DNA of 64,000 bases from Cephaloticoccus sp. Its GTDB lineage: Bacteria; Verrucomicrobiota; Verrucomicrobiia; Opitutales; Opitutaceae. The position numbers were made by a program, and so were the translations under genes. Positions within the stretch are counted from its first letter, which is position 1. Each line of letters starts with the position of its first letter. Below are positions 61,832 through 64,000 of this stretch, in pieces. Under the pieces are notes generated by a model. The model worked only from the letters and a program-made list of their open reading frames with translations, had not been told where the DNA came from and did no database searches. The stretch spans positions 29,699-93,698 of the forward strand of contig JAURHD010000011.1 in the NCBI GenBank assembly GCA_030833445.1, read 5' to 3'.

Positions 61832-63739
61832 ATGCATTTCACTGCAGATACCCCTGCCATGTCTGAGCTCACCTCGACCAATCCGAATATTCGCACCACT
61901 TGTCTGACCACTGAGGTGCTGGTGGCCGGGGGAGGCATTTCCGGAGTGGCATGTGCGTTATCCGCGGCCCGTAACGGTGCCCGCGTTATCCTGTGCCAGG
62001 ACCGCCCCGTCTTGGGGGGAAATGCCAGCAGTGAAATCCGCATGCACATGGTTGGGGCCAACACCATGCGCCCCTGCGAGGACCTTGCGCTGGAACCCCG
62101 TGAATCTGGAATCGTGGAGGAAATCCGTTTGGCCAACGCGGTGCGCAACGCCCAGCGTTCGCCTTCGATGTTTGATCTGATTCTTTACGAGAAATGCCGG
62201 GCGGAACCGAATCTCACCGTGATGCTCAACACCACGATCAAGGGTGTGACCACGGCCCAAACCAAGATTTCCCAAGTGGAAGCCTGGCGGCTCACTACCG
62301 AGGATCGATTTGAAATTTCGGCGGCGGTCTTTGTCGATTGCACCGGTGATTCAATTCTAGCCGCTGCGGCCGGCGCGGCTTATCTGGAAGGACGTGAGGG
62401 GAAGGAACGGTTTGGGGAATCGTTGGCTCAACCCGAACCCGACCACAAGCGGCTCGGCTCCACTTTGCTGTTTATGGCGCGGAAGCACGACCGGCCAATG
62501 CCTTTCAAACCACCGTCATGGGCGCGTAAATTTTCGGAGGATGACTTGCGCTTACGTCCGCACGCCACCGCGGATGTGCGGCATGGATTGGACTATGGTC
62601 TTGAATACGGCTTTTGGTGGATTGAGTGGGGTGGCGATCTCGACACGATCCGTGACAATGAAAAAGTGCGCGATGAATTGTTGGCGATCGTGATGGGAAT
62701 TTGGGACCACGTTAAAAATGGCGGGAACCATCATGCTGAAAACTGGGCCTTGGATTGGTTTGGCGCGGTGCCGGGCAAACGGGAGAGCCGGCGCCTGATC
62801 GGCCGGCATATTTTGACGGAAACCGATGTGCTGACTTCGGTGCGGCATGCGGATGCGATTGCCTACGGTGGTTGGCCGATTGACCTGCATCCGCCCGAAG
62901 GGGTTGATCGGCCCGGAGAGTCGCCGTGTGTTCAACATACGGTGCCTTGGATTTACGATATTCCGCTCGGCTGCTGTATTGCCCGGGATTTTGAAAACCT
63001 GATGTTTGCGGGGCGAAATCTGTCGGCGACGCACGTTGCGTTTGCTTCCACCCGGGTGATGGCGACGTGCGGAGTGGTGGGGGAAGGAGTGGGAGTCGCC
63101 GCGGCGTTGGCCGTGAAATCGAAAATAACTCCGGCCGCACTGCATGATGATCCTGTCATGGTTGGAAAGGTGCAGCAACAACTGCTGCGTCAGGATGTGT
63201 TTTTGATCGGTCAATCGTTTCGCGACGAGGCAGACTTGGCGGCCAGTGCGACGATCACCGCCTCAAGTGAAACGGCGGATGGTCCCGCGACGAACGTTAT
63301 CTCCGGTCAAAATCGTGCGATGCAGGAAAATCGTGGCGTCCGAGCGGAGCGATTGGTTCCGGGCACACATCGTTGGATCAGTGATCCGGCGGCTGGATTG
63401 CCGGCTTGGATTGAATTGCGTTGGCCGAAACCGCTGACAGTGCGGCGGATTGAATTGGTTTTTGATACGGGCTTGCACCGGCATCTCACCCTGAGTCAGG
63501 CAGATGCCTATACCCGGCAAATGTGCTGGGGCTCAGGTCAACCCGAGACGGTGAAAGCGTATGAGTTGGCGGTGCAGAGGGCGGACAGCTGGCAAACAAT
63601 CGCGCAGGTCGACGACCACTGGCAGCGCCGGGTTGCCCATGAAATCACTGGAGGCGATTGCGCGGCAATTCGCGTCATGGTGCTCTCTACTTGGGGAACG
63701 GCCTCCGCACGAATCGTGCGGATAAGCGTGTATGCTTAG
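61832..63739 (+). CDS. FAD-dependent oxidoreductase with a C-terminal discoidin-like domain
   Basis: 635 residues from ATG 61832 (ATG 61859 also possible). Residues ~30-440 are a FAD-dependent domain of the DUF-type PF12831 fold: VAGGGISGVAC, PVLGGNASSEIRMHM, VFVDCTGDS, SRRLIGRHILTETDV and FENLMFAGRNLSATH. From ~470 a beta-rich tail (SATITASSET, ISGQNR, WIELRWPKPLTVRRIELVFD) resembles the F5/8 type C carbohydrate-binding fold. The substrate is unknown; a sugar or glycan derivative is likely from the tail. No signal peptide is visible. Confidence 0.82.
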   Translation: MHFTADTPAMSELTSTNPNIRTTCLTTEVLVAGGGISGVACALSAARNGARVILCQDRPVLGGNASSEIRMHMVGANTMRPCEDLALEPRESGIVEEIRLANAVRNAQRSPSMFDLILYEKCRAEPNLTVMLNTTIKGVTTAQTKISQVEAWRLTTEDRFEISAAVFVDCTGDSILAAAAGAAYLEGREGKERFGESLAQPEPDHKRLGSTLLFMARKHDRPMPFKPPSWARKFSEDDLRLRPHATADVRHGLDYGLEYGFWWIEWGGDLDTIRDNEKVRDELLAIVMGIWDHVKNGGNHHAENWALDWFGAVPGKRESRRLIGRHILTETDVLTSVRHADAIAYGGWPIDLHPPEGVDRPGESPCVQHTVPWIYDIPLGCCIARDFENLMFAGRNLSATHVAFASTRVMATCGVVGEGVGVAAALAVKSKITPAALHDDPVMVGKVQQQLLRQDVFLIGQSFRDEADLAASATITASSETADGPATNVISGQNRAMQENRGVRAERLVPGTHRWISDPAAGLPAWIELRWPKPLTVRRIELVFDTGLHRHLTLSQADAYTRQMCWGSGQPETVKAYELAVQRADSWQTIAQVDDHWQRRVAHEITGGDCAAIRVMVLSTWGTASARIVRISVYA

Positions 63740-63751
63740 CCGATTCTGGCC

Positions 63752-64000
63752 TTACGCCTTTGGGCGATTGCCATGGGCTTTTTTGCGCCAGAGGACGAGG
63801 GCGGCAGAGAGAGCGAGGAAGAGGGCACCGTAGGTGGAGGGCTCGGGGACGTTGGGGTAGATCTGGTCGTCCCATGAGTCCCAGCCGGTGTTGTTGGCGT
63901 CCCAGCCGGCGAAGATGACCTGGCTTTCGGGCAGGGAGCCCATGTTGTCCAAGACGTCCTGGGTGGCGCCGGTCCAGTTGGTCGCGTAGAAGAAGTCGGT
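63752..64000 (-). CDS. PEP-CTERM sorting domain protein (5' end beyond window)
   Basis: The visible ~82 residues are open to the window edge and end with a PEP-CTERM tail: VPEPSTYGALFLALSAALVL, then the basic WRKKAHGN. The tail directs export, membrane retention and exosortase processing. The upstream portion (FYATNWTGATQD, QVIFAGWDANNTGWD) is polar and aromatic, typical of extracellular proteins. It shows the organism has an exosortase system. Confidence 0.88.
   Translation of the reverse strand, partial: TDFFYATNWTGATQDVLDNMGSLPESQVIFAGWDANNTGWDSWDDQIYPNVPEPSTYGALFLALSAALVLWRKKAHGNRPKA

Overview
The window looks like chromosomal DNA of a Verrucomicrobiota bacterium, most likely Opitutaceae. 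Supporting signs are high GC content, a PEP-CTERM protein, Gram-negative functions (KdsA, a TonB-dependent receptor, AsmA-like proteins), two alpha-L-rhamnosidase-type proteins, a sulfatase-fold protein, a GldF/GldG-type ABC cluster and many intergenic palindromes. This placement is inferred from gene content, not from a search. I found no rRNA, tRNA, CRISPR array, phage or transposase.

Layout. 1-8.4 kb is a sugar-use region: a NAD-dependent epimerase (cut by the left edge), a large alpha/alpha-barrel-like protein, an Fsr-type efflux pump, a GH78-like enzyme translationally coupled to a xylose-isomerase-like TIM-barrel protein, and an M55 D-aminopeptidase. 8.5-15.5 kb holds small housekeeping and envelope genes. 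15.6-19.7 kb encodes a type IIA topoisomerase pair (parE, parC). 19.67-21.05 kb is a small, less GC-rich island bounded by an inverted repeat, with an XRE regulator, two operator-like palindromes, a frameshifted SRA-like/HNH nuclease and a divergent small gene. 21-27.8 kb carries an oligopeptide-binding lipoprotein, an aldo/keto reductase, a secreted acid phosphatase, a TonB receptor and a coiled-coil membrane protein. 28-31.8 kb has PIN-PhoH, a DUF6580 protein, cobalamin adenosyltransferase and peptide deformylase. 31.9-34.9 kb is an unusual two-gene membrane unit that resembles, weakly, an ExbB/MotA plus ExbD/MotB stator pair. 34.9-39.9 kb has a methyltransferase, a UbiA-like gene with an in-frame amber codon, a TIM-barrel-like protein and a sulfatase homologue lacking key catalytic residues. 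40-49.1 kb is one minus-strand run: birA, ABC ATPase, permease, GldG-like, DUF4340 and a large AsmA-like protein. 49-55 kb contains proA, a PfkB kinase, a frameshifted membrane protein and a head-to-head junction of two truncated genes. 55-64 kb has pyrG-kdsA, a second GDPD, a lipoyl/PSBD protein without a catalytic domain, a GH78 rhamnosidase next to rsmE, a FAD oxidoreductase with a discoidin-like tail, and a PEP-CTERM protein cut by the right edge.

Themes. Translationally coupled pairs (ATGA or GTGA overlaps) are common. Long two-hairpin palindromes recur between genes. Four separate gene breaks lie between 20 and 53 kb; each is either a real mutation or a consensus or assembly error, so read-level checking comes first. 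The most promising undescribed system is the 31882-34949 stator-like pair, followed by the regulator/nuclease island with its operators.
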